Source of the DNA: Candidatus Hydrogenedentota bacterium
GTDB taxonomy: Bacteria; Hydrogenedentota; Hydrogenedentia; Hydrogenedentales; SLHB01
DNA: 64,000 nt
Reading direction: 5' to 3'
NCBI GenBank assembly: GCA_020848835.1
Contig: JADLHJ010000058.1
Span: 1-64,000 of the forward strand
A program made the position numbers and the translations under genes. Positions 16,592-25,656 of this stretch are shown here, piece after piece. Within the stretch, counting starts at the first letter, position 1; each line of letters begins with the position of its first letter. The notes below the pieces were generated by a model that was not told the DNA's origin, ran no database searches, and saw only the letters and a list, made by a program, of their open reading frames with translations.

Positions 16592-17836
16592 TTACTTGGA
16601 GGACTGGGGATCCTCGGTGGCCAAAGGATACTGTGCGGCGATTGCGCGGAAAAGTTCGGTCGTCTGCGGTTCAGAGATATAGTCGTCTTCGAGATAATGG
16701 TGATTGGCGCTCGTCTTGGCGATTACGACGCGGCGCTGCGGATCGACATAGATGAGCTGGTTGTAAACCCCTTGGGCAAGGAAATCCCCACGGTTACCGG
16801 CGGGTATCCACCACTGATAACCATAGCCCGGGGCAAGTGGCGAGGTGACATCGTCCTTGGGTTGTACATGGGCGCCGTCGGGCGTTGTAGATGCCCGGAC
16901 CCACTCGGCGGGAACAATCTGCAGATCGCCCCGCTTGCCGCCATTCATGTAGAGCAATCCGAAACGCGCGTAGTCTCGAAGCACCGCGTTGAGACAGCCA
17001 AAGGCCAGCTCCATCCCCGTGGTATCCGTCAGCCAGTATGCGTCCGATTCCATACCGATGGGACGCCAAAGCTTTTCCTCAGTCAACTGAGTTAGCGACT
17101 TGCCGGTTGCCTGGCGCAGCACGATGCAGAGCACCTGCGTATCCATGCTTACGTAGTGATGTTTGACGCCGGAGGGCCCCGCTGTTTTCAGGCTGCATAC
17201 AAAGTCGGTAATCGGCGTGCGCAACGCCAGCGTGCGGCCCATGCGATTAATGTCGGAGAAAAAGTCCGCGTAGTCTTCGTTGAAGCCGATTCCAGATGAC
17301 ATCTGGAGCACGTGCTTGAGCGGAACGTTGTTATACCCGCTCGTCGCAAGCACTGGCGCATAGTTCGTCACGGGGTCCTGCACATCCTTGATGAGCCCCT
17401 CGTGCAATGCGATGCCGACGAGCGCTGACGTAAACGATTTCGCCACCGACCAGGAGATGTGGCGGGTTTCCGCGGTCTCGCCTTTAAAATACTTCTCGAA
17501 AACTACCGAGCCGTCATGCAGCACGATAAGGCCCGTGGTATTGGTGTAATCGAGAAACTCGGCGGTGTTCATTTTGTTGTTGCCGAAGGCAAATGTTTCC
17601 GGCAACGCGGTCTGAGTTCCGGCTGGCAGTTCCCAGACGTCTTCGCCCCGCCGCACCACCTGATACTCGAACAGCTTGTCCATCGTGCGGAAGTTCTCAA
17701 CAATGACTTCGGGCTCGAAAAGATTATTAACTGCTAATAAGCGCGCAATCTCATCCTGATAGATGGCTGCTAGAATGCCGGAAGAAATAGCCAATGCGGC
17801 GAGAATGAAACCGAGCCCTTTGATTAGTCTCCGCAT
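16592..17836 (-). CDS. Membrane-anchored serine hydrolase (beta-lactamase class C family)
   Basis: The 414-residue protein has an N-terminal helix (about residues 5-28) and a class C beta-lactamase/esterase domain. Motif SVAK (SxxK) carries the nucleophilic Ser, YVS is in the place of YxN, and GYGYQWW and the region PQRRVVIAKTSANH near the end fit the third motif area. These proteins are D-alanyl or ester hydrolases and usually not true lactamases. The start at 17836 is chosen for AAGAGGGG at 6 bases; an upstream extension to 17890 would overlap purU. It closes a leftward group after purU. Confidence 0.85.
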   Translation of the reverse strand: MRRLIKGLGFILAALAISSGILAAIYQDEIARLLAVNNLFEPEVIVENFRTMDKLFEYQVVRRGEDVWELPAGTQTALPETFAFGNNKMNTAEFLDYTNTTGLIVLHDGSVVFEKYFKGETAETRHISWSVAKSFTSALVGIALHEGLIKDVQDPVTNYAPVLATSGYNNVPLKHVLQMSSGIGFNEDYADFFSDINRMGRTLALRTPITDFVCSLKTAGPSGVKHHYVSMDTQVLCIVLRQATGKSLTQLTEEKLWRPIGMESDAYWLTDTTGMELAFGCLNAVLRDYARFGLLYMNGGKRGDLQIVPAEWVRASTTPDGAHVQPKDDVTSPLAPGYGYQWWIPAGNRGDFLAQGVYNQLIYVDPQRRVVIAKTSANHHYLEDDYISEPQTTELFRAIAAQYPLATEDPQSSK

Positions 17837-17876
17837 GAATGCCCCTCTTCCCGATGGTCTACTGCGCCAAAGCCCA

Positions 17877-18728
17877 CTACTGAAACACAATCGTGCGGTT
17901 CGCGTCGAGAATTATCCGATGCTCGAGGTAGGCCTGAATCGCATTCGCCAAAGCCAGCTTCTCCAGATTGCGGCCCTTCCGGCGAAGATCGTCTACCGTA
18001 TCTTTGTAGTAAATCCGATCGACCATCTGCTCGATGATCGGTCCCTCATCTAAATCGCGCGTCACAAAATGCGCGGTCGCACCGATGATCTTCACGCCGC
18101 GCTCGTGCGCCTGACGGTACGGATCCGCACCCTTGAATGACGGCAGGAAACTGTGATGAATGTTGATCACATCACGCCCGTATTCCGTGAGAAAAGAATC
18201 CGATACCACGCGCATGTATCGTGCAAGCACGGCAAAGTCCGTCGTGCCGCGCAGCAATTCAAGCATCGCGCCTTCGGCTTCAGACTGCGTCGTCGCGGTG
18301 AACGGCACATAATGAAACGGAATGCCGTAGCGTTCTACCAATTCGCGGCATTCTTTGTGATTGCTAATCACAATCGGAATATCGACGTTCAACTCGCCGC
18401 TACGTTGCCGATGCAACAGATCGAACAGACAGTGATCCTGCTTCGACACCAGAATCCCCATGCGCATGCGCTCGGTGCCGTAGTGGATCGACCACGTCGC
18501 GCCGAGTTCTTTCGCGATACCCGCCCAATCCTTTTCAAACTTCGCGCGCGGCACCTTCGCCTCATCCAACCCAAATTCAAGCCGCATGAAAAACCGTCCG
18601 CCTTCGGGATCGGTGGAGTGCTGATCGCTATTGATGATGTTCGCATCATGCCGAAACACAAAATCGGAAACCCGCGCGACGATTCCTTTCTTGTCCGGGC
18701 ATTGTATGAGCAGAACGGTGTGCGTCAT
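17877..18728 (-). CDS. purU: Formyltetrahydrofolate deformylase
   Basis: The 283-residue protein has an N-terminal ACT domain (residues 1-80, LLIQCPDKKGIVARVSDFV) and a C-terminal formyltransferase-like domain with VINIHHSFLPSFKGADPYRQA and GVKIIGATAHFVTRDLDEGPIIEQ. PurU hydrolyses 10-formyl-tetrahydrofolate to formate and tetrahydrofolate, balancing one-carbon units for purine synthesis. Length and motifs are standard. Its ATG overlaps the stop of the upstream small gene (ATGA), showing translational coupling. Confidence 0.95.
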   Translation of the reverse strand: MTHTVLLIQCPDKKGIVARVSDFVFRHDANIINSDQHSTDPEGGRFFMRLEFGLDEAKVPRAKFEKDWAGIAKELGATWSIHYGTERMRMGILVSKQDHCLFDLLHRQRSGELNVDIPIVISNHKECRELVERYGIPFHYVPFTATTQSEAEGAMLELLRGTTDFAVLARYMRVVSDSFLTEYGRDVINIHHSFLPSFKGADPYRQAHERGVKIIGATAHFVTRDLDEGPIIEQMVDRIYYKDTVDDLRRKGRNLEKLALANAIQAYLEHRIILDANRTIVFQ

Positions 18729-18994
18729 GGTTCGGTCGGCTGTTTACGGCGCTTGCGCCCGCCGGTATTGCGCTGCTTCGGATGCGGAAACTTTTCCGGC
18801 GCGAGTTCGTGCTGACGCAATTGGATTTCCTTCTCCACGCGATACGCAATCGCGCCCAGCGCCGCCGCACCAAATTCCTCGTCGCTCTTCCGGCACGACG
18901 CCGCGAGTTCCATGCACTCGTCCCAAATGTCATACCATCGCCGCAACGTGGCGTCGCCGAGATGGTCGCGAACTTTTGGTGTAGCCTTTGGCAT
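18725..18994 (-). CDS. Small charged cytosolic protein of unknown function
   Basis: This 89-residue protein (MPKATPKVRDHLGDATLRRW, YDIWDECMELAASCRKSDEE, then a Lys/Arg-rich tail GGRKRRKQPTEP) looks mostly helical. I do not recognise a family. ATG 18994 is chosen because it follows the NHL gene stop by 11 bases and the upstream extension has no ribosome site. The stop overlaps purU by four bases, so it belongs to the NHL-purU operon. Confidence 0.65.
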   Translation of the reverse strand: MPKATPKVRDHLGDATLRRWYDIWDECMELAASCRKSDEEFGAAALGAIAYRVEKEIQLRQHELAPEKFPHPKQRNTGGRKRRKQPTEP

Positions 18995-19005
18995 ACTTGT
19001 GACGC

Positions 19006-19965
19006 TTAACTTATGCGGCGAAACTTCGTCACGCGTCCCTGCGGGATCCATTCCGCGCAATAAAGATTTCCTGCGTAGTCCCAGATCGCGCCGTGTGGCG
19101 ACGTGAACAGGCCGGGGATGCGCCTATCCGTCGCGATGTCGGGCCAATTGGGAATGGTCTTAGCACCCGGCGTCACACCAATGTGCGTGATTAAGTTATT
19201 GTTCTTGTCGAAAATCGTGACGCGCCCAAACAGATCGGGTATCAGCAAGTCATCGCCACGTTGATCCAGATGACACGGAAACAAAAGATCATTTGTAACA
19301 AAGCGCAGATGCTTTCCCGCTAAATCGAAATATTGCAATCGCACATTCGCGCGATCCGCAACGACGATCTCCGGCTGTTCTCCGCGCGTATCAACGTAGA
19401 TTCCATGACAGCAGTTCATTTTCCCCGCTTCACTACCCTTGCCACCCCAAGTGCGCACATACTTCGCGTCCTTCGTATACTGATGGATATAGCTCAATCC
19501 GTATCCGTCGGCGATATAGAAATCGCCGTTCGGCGCGATCGCAATATTGGTCGGCACGAACTGCGTTTCATTTTCGTAGACGTTCGCTTCCTGTGGATAC
19601 TTCAGCTCCCACACCACCTCGCCGTCCAGCGTCGTTTTTACGCAGCGGTGTTCATCGGACAGCGCGAGATATAGAAACTCATCGCGCCCTTCCTTGCTCA
19701 ATTGCAGGCCGTGAGCACCCTTGCAAAAATCCGCGCCCCATGCCGTGACGAATTTTCCGTCGCCGTCGAACACCACCATCGAATGCCCGGTCGGACTCTG
19801 GTTATGAAGGTAGATACGCCCCTGCGAATCTTCCGCGACGCCGTGGGTGTTGCCGTATTTCACATGGTCCGGCAGCGGCCCCCAGTTCTCGACAAGCTCG
19901 TATGTGTGCGAGCCGGCACCCTGAATTTTGAAAGACTTTCGCAATGCGCTTTCCACGGCGCCCAT
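19006..19965 (-). CDS. NHL-type six-bladed beta-propeller protein
   Basis: The 319-residue protein has repeated blades typical of NHL/peptidylglycine-lyase-like propellers: GVAEDSQGRIYLHNQ, NIAIAPNGDFYIADGYG, PHGAIWDYAGNLYCAEWIPQGRVTKF. There is no signal peptide, so it is predicted cytosolic. AGAGGGGTAGG precedes the ATG. It heads the operon with the 89-residue protein, purU and possibly the serine hydrolase. Ligand and role are unknown. Confidence 0.8.
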   Translation of the reverse strand: MGAVESALRKSFKIQGAGSHTYELVENWGPLPDHVKYGNTHGVAEDSQGRIYLHNQSPTGHSMVVFDGDGKFVTAWGADFCKGAHGLQLSKEGRDEFLYLALSDEHRCVKTTLDGEVVWELKYPQEANVYENETQFVPTNIAIAPNGDFYIADGYGLSYIHQYTKDAKYVRTWGGKGSEAGKMNCCHGIYVDTRGEQPEIVVADRANVRLQYFDLAGKHLRFVTNDLLFPCHLDQRGDDLLIPDLFGRVTIFDKNNNLITHIGVTPGAKTIPNWPDIATDRRIPGLFTSPHGAIWDYAGNLYCAEWIPQGRVTKFRRIS

Positions 19966-20348
19966 AGACCTACCCCTCTGACGCTATTTCACCCAGGAAA
20001 ACGCAATTGTATGGCGGAGAGCTACCCCATGCGCAAACACGGCCAGCGCTGAGCTTTACGTAGTGCATATATCGAGACGGTCTGATCGGGGCTCTTGATA
20101 ATCACGAAAAACGCAGTTATCGTATTTTAAAGATGCCGGCCTTTATGTTTGGACAAGCAGTCATTTCACGCGTAGTGGAAACAGTAGAATAGTTTATTGT
20201 TTACAGATAGATAGTAGACCCCACGAGGAAGAGCGTGCTATGGTGATGGGGGCTGCTGCGTTAAGGGTTGGCGCAGTGTGCATCCGAGCGATCCTGCTTT
20301 TGTGAGCATTTCGCGGACGGGGTGGAATTAGAGAGAGGAAGTAAACCC
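19966..20348. other. Intergenic region between divergent genes
   Basis: These 383 bases separate the leftward NHL gene from the rightward secreted protein. The middle (about 20050-20215) is AT-richer than its surroundings and presumably holds promoters for both. I see no reading frame with protein character and no clear operator. Confidence 0.5.
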
Positions 20349-21209
20349 ATGTTATACCGTGCGACTCGTCTCTTGGTCGTTGCCGCCGCTGTCGCAGCGG
20401 CGTTCTCCTGCATCCACTGGCTCGGCGGTATCCAGACCGTATCTGCCGGTGCGCCCACACGCACGCTGACCATAAGTAGCGGGCCGGTCGCCGGTGTCCC
20501 GATACTGATGAGTATCGAAAGTGCTCCGGCTGAAGAAGTAATCACCGACCACGTTGAACACCCGGAGCAAGGATCGTCCGTTACGCTTACCGCCCCGGAG
20601 ACGTTTCAGAACCGTCCCTTCCTGGAATGGTGGAAGGACGGATTTAATTTCTATTCCGACCAACTGAGCATCACCTTTACGTTGAACCAGAGCGCGAACT
20701 ACATCGCGGTATACGGACCGCCCACCTACACGCTGAAAGTTACCAGCAATCCTGACGTGGGAATCGAATTTCTCAACGAAGATATCCTGACGCTCGCGAC
20801 CCCCTATGAGCGTACCTTCGATCAAGAAGACATCTACGAGGCGATCATCAATGCGCCGGTAACATATAACGGCAAACCATTTGCGAGGTGGCTGCTCGAC
20901 GGCAAAGAAGAATCCAAGCTGCACGTAATCAACATCATGATGGACCAAGACTACGAACTTGAAGCGCAATACGGTTCAGGTTCGATCACCTGCAAAATCC
21001 AGCCAAAAGCCGCCCGCAAGAAAGCGCGCTGGCGCGTGGATGGCGGGCCGTGGATGAAGAAAGGTGTAACGGTTCCCGGATTGCTGGTGGGCAAACACAA
21101 GATTGAATGGCAGGCAGTTCCCGGATTTCAGACCCCCAATCCGCGAAACGTTCCCATCGAAGATGGCGATGATCATACCATTCGCGGACGATACTTTCCG
21201 GAAAAGTAA
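20349..21209 (+). CDS. Secreted repeat-domain protein with WRVDGG domain
   Basis: The 286-residue protein has a signal peptide (to about residue 33, TVSAGAP). Two successive beta-rich units follow (ISSGPVAGVPILMS with ENRPFLEWW-type ends; VTSNPDVGIEFLNE with GKPFARWLLDGKEE), like bacterial-repeat adhesin domains. The last 70 residues hold ARWRVDGGPWMKKGVTVPGL, GKHKIEWQAVPGFQTP. The same domain pattern occurs at the start of the large protein at 42298 (AQWRADGGAWQNSG, EHTISCKPIDGWKTP). It is extracellular or periplasmic. AGAGAGGAAG precedes ATG 20349; the frame is open upstream but lacks a ribosome site. Confidence 0.75.
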   Translation: MLYRATRLLVVAAAVAAAFSCIHWLGGIQTVSAGAPTRTLTISSGPVAGVPILMSIESAPAEEVITDHVEHPEQGSSVTLTAPETFQNRPFLEWWKDGFNFYSDQLSITFTLNQSANYIAVYGPPTYTLKVTSNPDVGIEFLNEDILTLATPYERTFDQEDIYEAIINAPVTYNGKPFARWLLDGKEESKLHVINIMMDQDYELEAQYGSGSITCKIQPKAARKKARWRVDGGPWMKKGVTVPGLLVGKHKIEWQAVPGFQTPNPRNVPIEDGDDHTIRGRYFPEK

Positions 21210-21241
21210 GCGCCCCAAAACAGCGCAAACCCTGTAAGGAT

Positions 21242-21263
21242 ATCGCCGGAAGTTTCGGGCGAT
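21242..21263. terminator. Hairpin between convergent genes
   Basis: ATCGCC-GGAAGTTTCG-GGCGAT lies between the stops of the secreted protein and the histidine kinase. A bidirectional terminator is plausible. Confidence 0.4.
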
Positions 21264-21264
21264 T

Positions 21265-22515
21265 CTAAGAAAGGTCGCGCGGCACCGGTAGCGTTACATA
21301 AAACGTCGCGCCGCCGTCAATGCACGCTTCCGCCCGCACTGTGCCGCCGTGCCGGTGCATAATTCGTTGTACCGTGGCGAGCCCAATACCCGTGCCAGGG
21401 AATTCACTTTCGGTGTGCAAGCGCTGAAACGGCGAGAACAATCGCTCGGCGCGTTGACTGTCGAATCCCGCGCCGTTGTCGCGCACGAAGCAGCGCGCCC
21501 GTGCACCCTCGCGCGATCCGCCAAATTCAATCGCCGCCGTTTCGCGTTTGCACGTGTATTTCCACGCATTGTTCAGCAGATTTTCGAAGGCGATCCGGAT
21601 AAGATTGCGATCGCCGTAGGCGATAATGCCATCCTGAACGGCGCAGTCTACCCGCCGATCGGGATGTGCGTAGGCGAGCGCCTTGAGAATGTCTCGAACC
21701 ATATGCGAAAGATCAATTCGTGTTGCGTTCATCTCGCGCTTGCTCACGTGCGAGAGCTTGAGCAGATCGTCAATCAGGCCGCTCATTCGCGACGCCGCGC
21801 CACGTACCCGGTGCAAATAATCCTTCCCTGCCTCGTCGAGCTTTTTTCCATAGTCGCTTAACAACAATTCGCTAAACCCGTCGATGCTGCGCAGCGGCGC
21901 GCGAAGATCGTGCGACACGGAATAGCTAAACGATTCGAGTTCCTTGTTCATGACTTCCAACTGCGCAGTACGCGCACGTACCCGGTCTTCCAGCTCTTCG
22001 TACAAGCGCACATTTTCCATCGCCACCGAAGTGGAATCGGCCAGCGCCTGCAACACCCGAAGCTGTGTTGGCGTCACGCGGTATGGCTTTGCCCAGTAGT
22101 TGCCAATTGCCGCGACCGGCTCCGCACTACGCACCGGCACCATCGCAAGACTTTTCACAAATGTTGGACGGTACGCATGGTGCGGAATTCGCGAATCCGC
22201 ATAGATATCCTCGATTACCGCGGGTGTCTTGTGGGTCATTACCCAGCCGCTGATGCACGCGCTCATCGGAAAACGACGGCCCTTCCACAAAGGCGCGATT
22301 GCGTCCTCGTCGAGGTAGTAGCACATATCCCGATCTTTCAATACGAAAGTTGCGCCATCGGAACCGACAAGTCTGCGGGAAGCATGCCGCACAATGTCCG
22401 CGATTGCTTCGAGACTACGCGCCTGCGAAAGGTCCACCGCGATTCGCGCGAACAGCTCGAAAGGCTCGAGCGTGTCCTCTGCGAATGAATCGCTTAGTTC
22501 GGTCATCAGTGCCAT
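21265..22515 (-). CDS. GAF-domain sensor histidine kinase
   Basis: The 416-residue protein is soluble. A GAF domain (about 20-165; RLVGSDGATFVLKDRDMCYY, ISGWVMTHKTPAVIEDIYAD) is followed by a short coiled coil (168-195) and a phytochrome-type kinase core: SYSVSHDLRAPL with His202, the N box FENLLNNAWKYT, the G1 box DNGAGFD and G2 GTGIGLA. No response regulator is adjacent, so it is an orphan kinase. The start at 22515 has GGGGAG at 6 bases; the frame continues upstream only as the antisense of the SDR gene. Confidence 0.9.
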   Translation of the reverse strand: MALMTELSDSFAEDTLEPFELFARIAVDLSQARSLEAIADIVRHASRRLVGSDGATFVLKDRDMCYYLDEDAIAPLWKGRRFPMSACISGWVMTHKTPAVIEDIYADSRIPHHAYRPTFVKSLAMVPVRSAEPVAAIGNYWAKPYRVTPTQLRVLQALADSTSVAMENVRLYEELEDRVRARTAQLEVMNKELESFSYSVSHDLRAPLRSIDGFSELLLSDYGKKLDEAGKDYLHRVRGAASRMSGLIDDLLKLSHVSKREMNATRIDLSHMVRDILKALAYAHPDRRVDCAVQDGIIAYGDRNLIRIAFENLLNNAWKYTCKRETAAIEFGGSREGARARCFVRDNGAGFDSQRAERLFSPFQRLHTESEFPGTGIGLATVQRIMHRHGGTVRAEACIDGGATFYVTLPVPRDLS

Positions 22516-22656
22516 TTGCCACTCCCCTGCATTAAGCGGCAGCCAAAATATTATACAGCACTCCGAAGTGGCCGAACGCCATTGTACCGCCAATTCCACT
22601 AAGGCTAAACTTAGTTCGCGCAACGAAATCCAACCGGCGGCGAGGGGACAAGGCAA

Positions 22657-23475
22657 ATGGCAATCACAGACGTGTTCGCGAAAGACCTCTATAAAGGCAA
22701 AACAGTTTTCATTACGGGCGGCGGCAGCGGCATCAACCTCGGCATCGCGCGCACGTTTGCAAGCCTCGGCGCAAACATCGGCATGTGCGGCCGCACGCAG
22801 GAAAAACTGGACGCCGCCTGCGAGAAACTCAGCAAAGACTTTGGCGTGAAAGCCTGCGGTGTCGCCGCGGATGTCCGAAACTTTCCCGCGCTCGAAGTGT
22901 CCATGCAGCAGTGCCAAGACGGGCTCGGCCCCATGCAGGTGCTCGTGTGCGGCGCGGCCGGAAATTTCCCGTGCCCCGCGGAAGTGCTCAGCCCAAACGG
23001 TTTCAAATCCGTTATCGACATTGACCTGCTGGGCTCCTTCTATTCCTGCCGCGCGGCATTTCCGCAACTGCAACAAACCCGCGGCAGCATCATCTTCATA
23101 TCCGCGGGCCAAGCCTTTCTTCCCTACGCGATGCAGGTGCATGTCGGCGCAGCCAAAGCGGGTATCGACAACATGATGAAAAACCTGGCGCTCGAATGGG
23201 GACGCCACGGCATTCGCTGCAACAGCGTCGCGCCGGGACCCATCGAAGGCACCGAAGGCGTGAAGCGACTGCTACCCGAAAATGTCCGCGATCAAATGAT
23301 TGAATCGATTCCACTTCAACGCCTCGGCTCAGTCGAAGATATCGGCAGCGTCTGCGCCTACCTCGCCTCCCCCATCGCCACCTACATCACCGGCACGGTA
23401 ATTGTCGCGGACGGCGGACAAAACCTGCCAGGGTCTGGGCATTTCACCCACATGATGATGAGCGCGATGGGCTAA
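22657..23475 (+). CDS. Short-chain dehydrogenase of the 2,4-dienoyl-CoA reductase type
   Basis: The 272-residue SDR has the NADP loop TGGGSGINLGIA and GAAGNFPCPAEVLSPNGFKSVIDIDLLGSFY. The classical YxxxK is not intact: the segment reads SAGQAFLPYAMQVHVGAAKAG, with Val or His where Tyr is expected. This is how 2,4-dienoyl-CoA reductases look, and they use a different Tyr. The likely role is reduction of dienoyl-CoA during degradation of unsaturated fatty acids. GGGGACAAGG precedes the ATG. Confidence 0.85.
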   Translation: MAITDVFAKDLYKGKTVFITGGGSGINLGIARTFASLGANIGMCGRTQEKLDAACEKLSKDFGVKACGVAADVRNFPALEVSMQQCQDGLGPMQVLVCGAAGNFPCPAEVLSPNGFKSVIDIDLLGSFYSCRAAFPQLQQTRGSIIFISAGQAFLPYAMQVHVGAAKAGIDNMMKNLALEWGRHGIRCNSVAPGPIEGTEGVKRLLPENVRDQMIESIPLQRLGSVEDIGSVCAYLASPIATYITGTVIVADGGQNLPGSGHFTHMMMSAMG

Positions 23476-23552
23476 CCCCCAGTTCCACAGCGGCAGCGTC
23501 ACGGGGAAAGACCTGTATCTACTCCAACTAATGTCGTGACGAAAAAAAGGAG

Positions 23553-23599
23553 CACGGGCGTCCCGCCCGTGATTCATAACTTCACGGGCAGATGCCCGT
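23553..23599. repeat. Twin hairpin repeat
   Basis: Two perfect hairpins follow one another: CACGGGCG-TCC-CGCCCGTG and ACGGGCA-GA-TGCCCGT. They lie between the SDR and aminotransferase genes. The symmetrical wording resembles dispersed REP-like elements known from PVC-type genomes; a terminator role for the SDR gene is also possible. Confidence 0.55.
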
Positions 23600-23704
23600 A
23601 CCCCTTTGCATCTTTGTCACCCAACCCCTTCCGGTGCTATCATCGTGGCCTTTGCGACTGTATGACTTTTACCGGCCACGTATACGCGGAAGGAGACTTG
23701 TGTC

Positions 23705-24994
23705 ATGGGGAAATTGGCGCTGACAGGGGGCAAGGCGGTCCGTTCGGAGAAGGCCAAATGGCCGCAATGGCCTGTCCACGACGCGGGCGACGTGGCGCTG
23801 CTGAGCGCAATCACCAACTCGAACCGCTGGTCCTACGACGGCATGTACGAGTGGCAGTTCGCGAAGGAATTCAGCGCCTACCACAAATCGAAATTCGGCA
23901 TGTGCTCGGCAAACGGCACCGTCGGAATCCAGATCGCGCTCGAGGCCCTCGGCGTCGGAGCATTTGACGAAGTGATCGTCCCCGGCATGACCTGGCAGGC
24001 AACCGCCGCCGCAGTCCTTGATGTAAACGCAATCCCCGTCCTCGTTGACGTCGAACCCGACACCTGGTGTCTAGACCTCGAAAAAGCGGAAGCCGCCATC
24101 ACGAAGAAGACCAAAGCGATCATCGTCGTACACCTCTACGGCTGCATGGCGGACATGACCAAGCTGCAGAAATTGTGCAAGGACAAAGGCCTCTTCCTCA
24201 TCGAAGACTGCGCGCACCAGCACGGCGCGTTCTGGAAAGGCAAAGGCGTCGGCACGCTCGGCGATGCATCGAGCTTCAGCTTCCAGGAAAGCAAGGTGCT
24301 CTCCAGCGGTGAAGGCGGCTTCAACATGTGCCAGGACCGCAAACTCTTCGAACGCCTTTATTCATTGCGAAACTGTGGCCGCGGTTACAAAGAAGACATG
24401 ACCAACGCAGTGCAGTCGGGCAACTACCGACTCACCGAATGGCAGGCGGGCATCCTCCTCGGCGGCCTCGCACGCCTCGACGATCAAGTAAAGAAACGCG
24501 ACGAAAACGCGCAGTACCTCAACTCTTTACTCGAACAGATCCCCGGCATCCTTCCCATGCGCCGCCGCAAAGACATCACGCAGGCAAGCTATTTCAACTT
24601 CACGTTCCGCCTCGACTGGAACATCCTGCAGGCTGCGAAAGGCGTCACGAACAACCACTTCAGCGCCGCGCTTCAAAAAGAATTGAACGCAGATTTCCAG
24701 GCGCCCTACGAACCGCTGAACGCGTGCAGCCTTTACAAACCACACACGAAACCACGCCACCACCTCAACGCGGAGTACTGGAAGAAGATCGACCCCACCC
24801 GCTTCAAACTCCCCGTAGCCGAAGACGCGCACAACAAAAGCGGTGTCGCCGTGCACCACAAGTTCATCATGGGTTCAAAGAAAGACATGGACGACGTCGC
24901 CACCGCGGTAAAGAAAGTCGTCAAACACATCGACGAACTTAAAGCCGAAGGCCCCAAAGCCGAACGCAAACGCTACCGCGCCTTGGCGATCTAA
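23705..24994 (+). CDS. DegT/DnrJ/EryC1/StrS family aminotransferase
   Basis: The 429-residue cytosolic PLP enzyme has the family order: SANGTVGIQIALEALGVG, VIVPGMTWQATAAAVL, LIEDCAHQHGAFWKGKGVGT and SFQESKVLSSGEGG, with Lys197 as the PLP-binding residue. Members transaminate keto-sugars for surface polysaccharides or antibiotic sugars; a few act on inositols. No other nucleotide-sugar genes are near. GGAAGGAG precedes the ATG. Its stop codon overlaps that of the convergent cbiO gene, so there is no room for a terminator. Confidence 0.9.
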   Translation: MGKLALTGGKAVRSEKAKWPQWPVHDAGDVALLSAITNSNRWSYDGMYEWQFAKEFSAYHKSKFGMCSANGTVGIQIALEALGVGAFDEVIVPGMTWQATAAAVLDVNAIPVLVDVEPDTWCLDLEKAEAAITKKTKAIIVVHLYGCMADMTKLQKLCKDKGLFLIEDCAHQHGAFWKGKGVGTLGDASSFSFQESKVLSSGEGGFNMCQDRKLFERLYSLRNCGRGYKEDMTNAVQSGNYRLTEWQAGILLGGLARLDDQVKKRDENAQYLNSLLEQIPGILPMRRRKDITQASYFNFTFRLDWNILQAAKGVTNNHFSAALQKELNADFQAPYEPLNACSLYKPHTKPRHHLNAEYWKKIDPTRFKLPVAEDAHNKSGVAVHHKFIMGSKKDMDDVATAVKKVVKHIDELKAEGPKAERKRYRALAI

Positions 24995-25656
24995 CCAGGC
25001 TCCACCGCTTCGATTTTTCCCGCGCGCAGCACAACGGTGTTGCGCGCGATTTTTTTTAGAAATGTGCGGTCATGCGCAACGACGAGCATCGCCTGCTTCA
25101 ATGTCACTAAAACGCTCTCAACCTTTTCAACGTGCTCCTCGTCAAGCCCTGTGAGCGGTTCATCGAGCAACAACACTTCCGGCTCCATTGCAAGCACGGT
25201 TGCCAGCGCAACGAGCCGCTTTTCTCCGCCGCTGAGTTTGTACGTGATGCGCTCTTCGTAACCCGGAAGCCCCACCGCATCGAGCGTCTCACGCACGATG
25301 CGCGCGCTTTCTTCACGCGATTTGCCGAGATTCAACGGGCCAAATGCGATGTCTTCCGCAACAGTCGGGCAAAACAATTGGTCATCGGAGTCTTGAAACA
25401 ACAATCCGACACGGCGGCGCACATCAATAAAGTCGGACTCGGACTTGCGGAGTCGTCCAAAGCAGATCACTTCACCCGAAGTCGGTTTTAATAGACCCAC
25501 GATCAGTTGCAGCAGCGAAGATTTGCCGCCGCCGTTTGCACCTGTGATGCCGATGCGATCCCCGGCATCAATTGTCAGGTTCAGATCTGCGAGCACGGGA
25601 CGCCCGGCATCGTATGCGAAGTGCACACCGCGCAATTCAATGAGTGGCGCGCTCAT
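24991..25656 (-). CDS. cbiO: ECF transporter ATPase subunit (nickel/cobalt type)
   Basis: The 221-residue ABC ATPase has Walker A GANGGGKSS, the Q-loop FQDSDDQLF, signature LSGGEKR, and Walker B VLLLDEP followed by the H-loop VVAHD. LIELRGVHFAYDAGRPVL at the N-terminus fits CbiO/NikO. It powers uptake through the CbiQ/CbiM core. The start at 25656 overlaps the cbiQ stop (ATGA), and GGGGA lies upstream. Confidence 0.9.
   Translation of the reverse strand: MSAPLIELRGVHFAYDAGRPVLADLNLTIDAGDRIGITGANGGGKSSLLQLIVGLLKPTSGEVICFGRLRKSESDFIDVRRRVGLLFQDSDDQLFCPTVAEDIAFGPLNLGKSREESARIVRETLDAVGLPGYEERITYKLSGGEKRLVALATVLAMEPEVLLLDEPLTGLDEEHVEKVESVLVTLKQAMLVVAHDRTFLKKIARNTVVLRAGKIEAVEPG

Noticed and set aside
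22516-23208. N-terminal extension of the GAF histidine kinase
   Set aside because: The frame stays open but is the exact antisense of the SDR gene, which has clear motifs. A well-placed ribosome site supports the kinase start at 22515.
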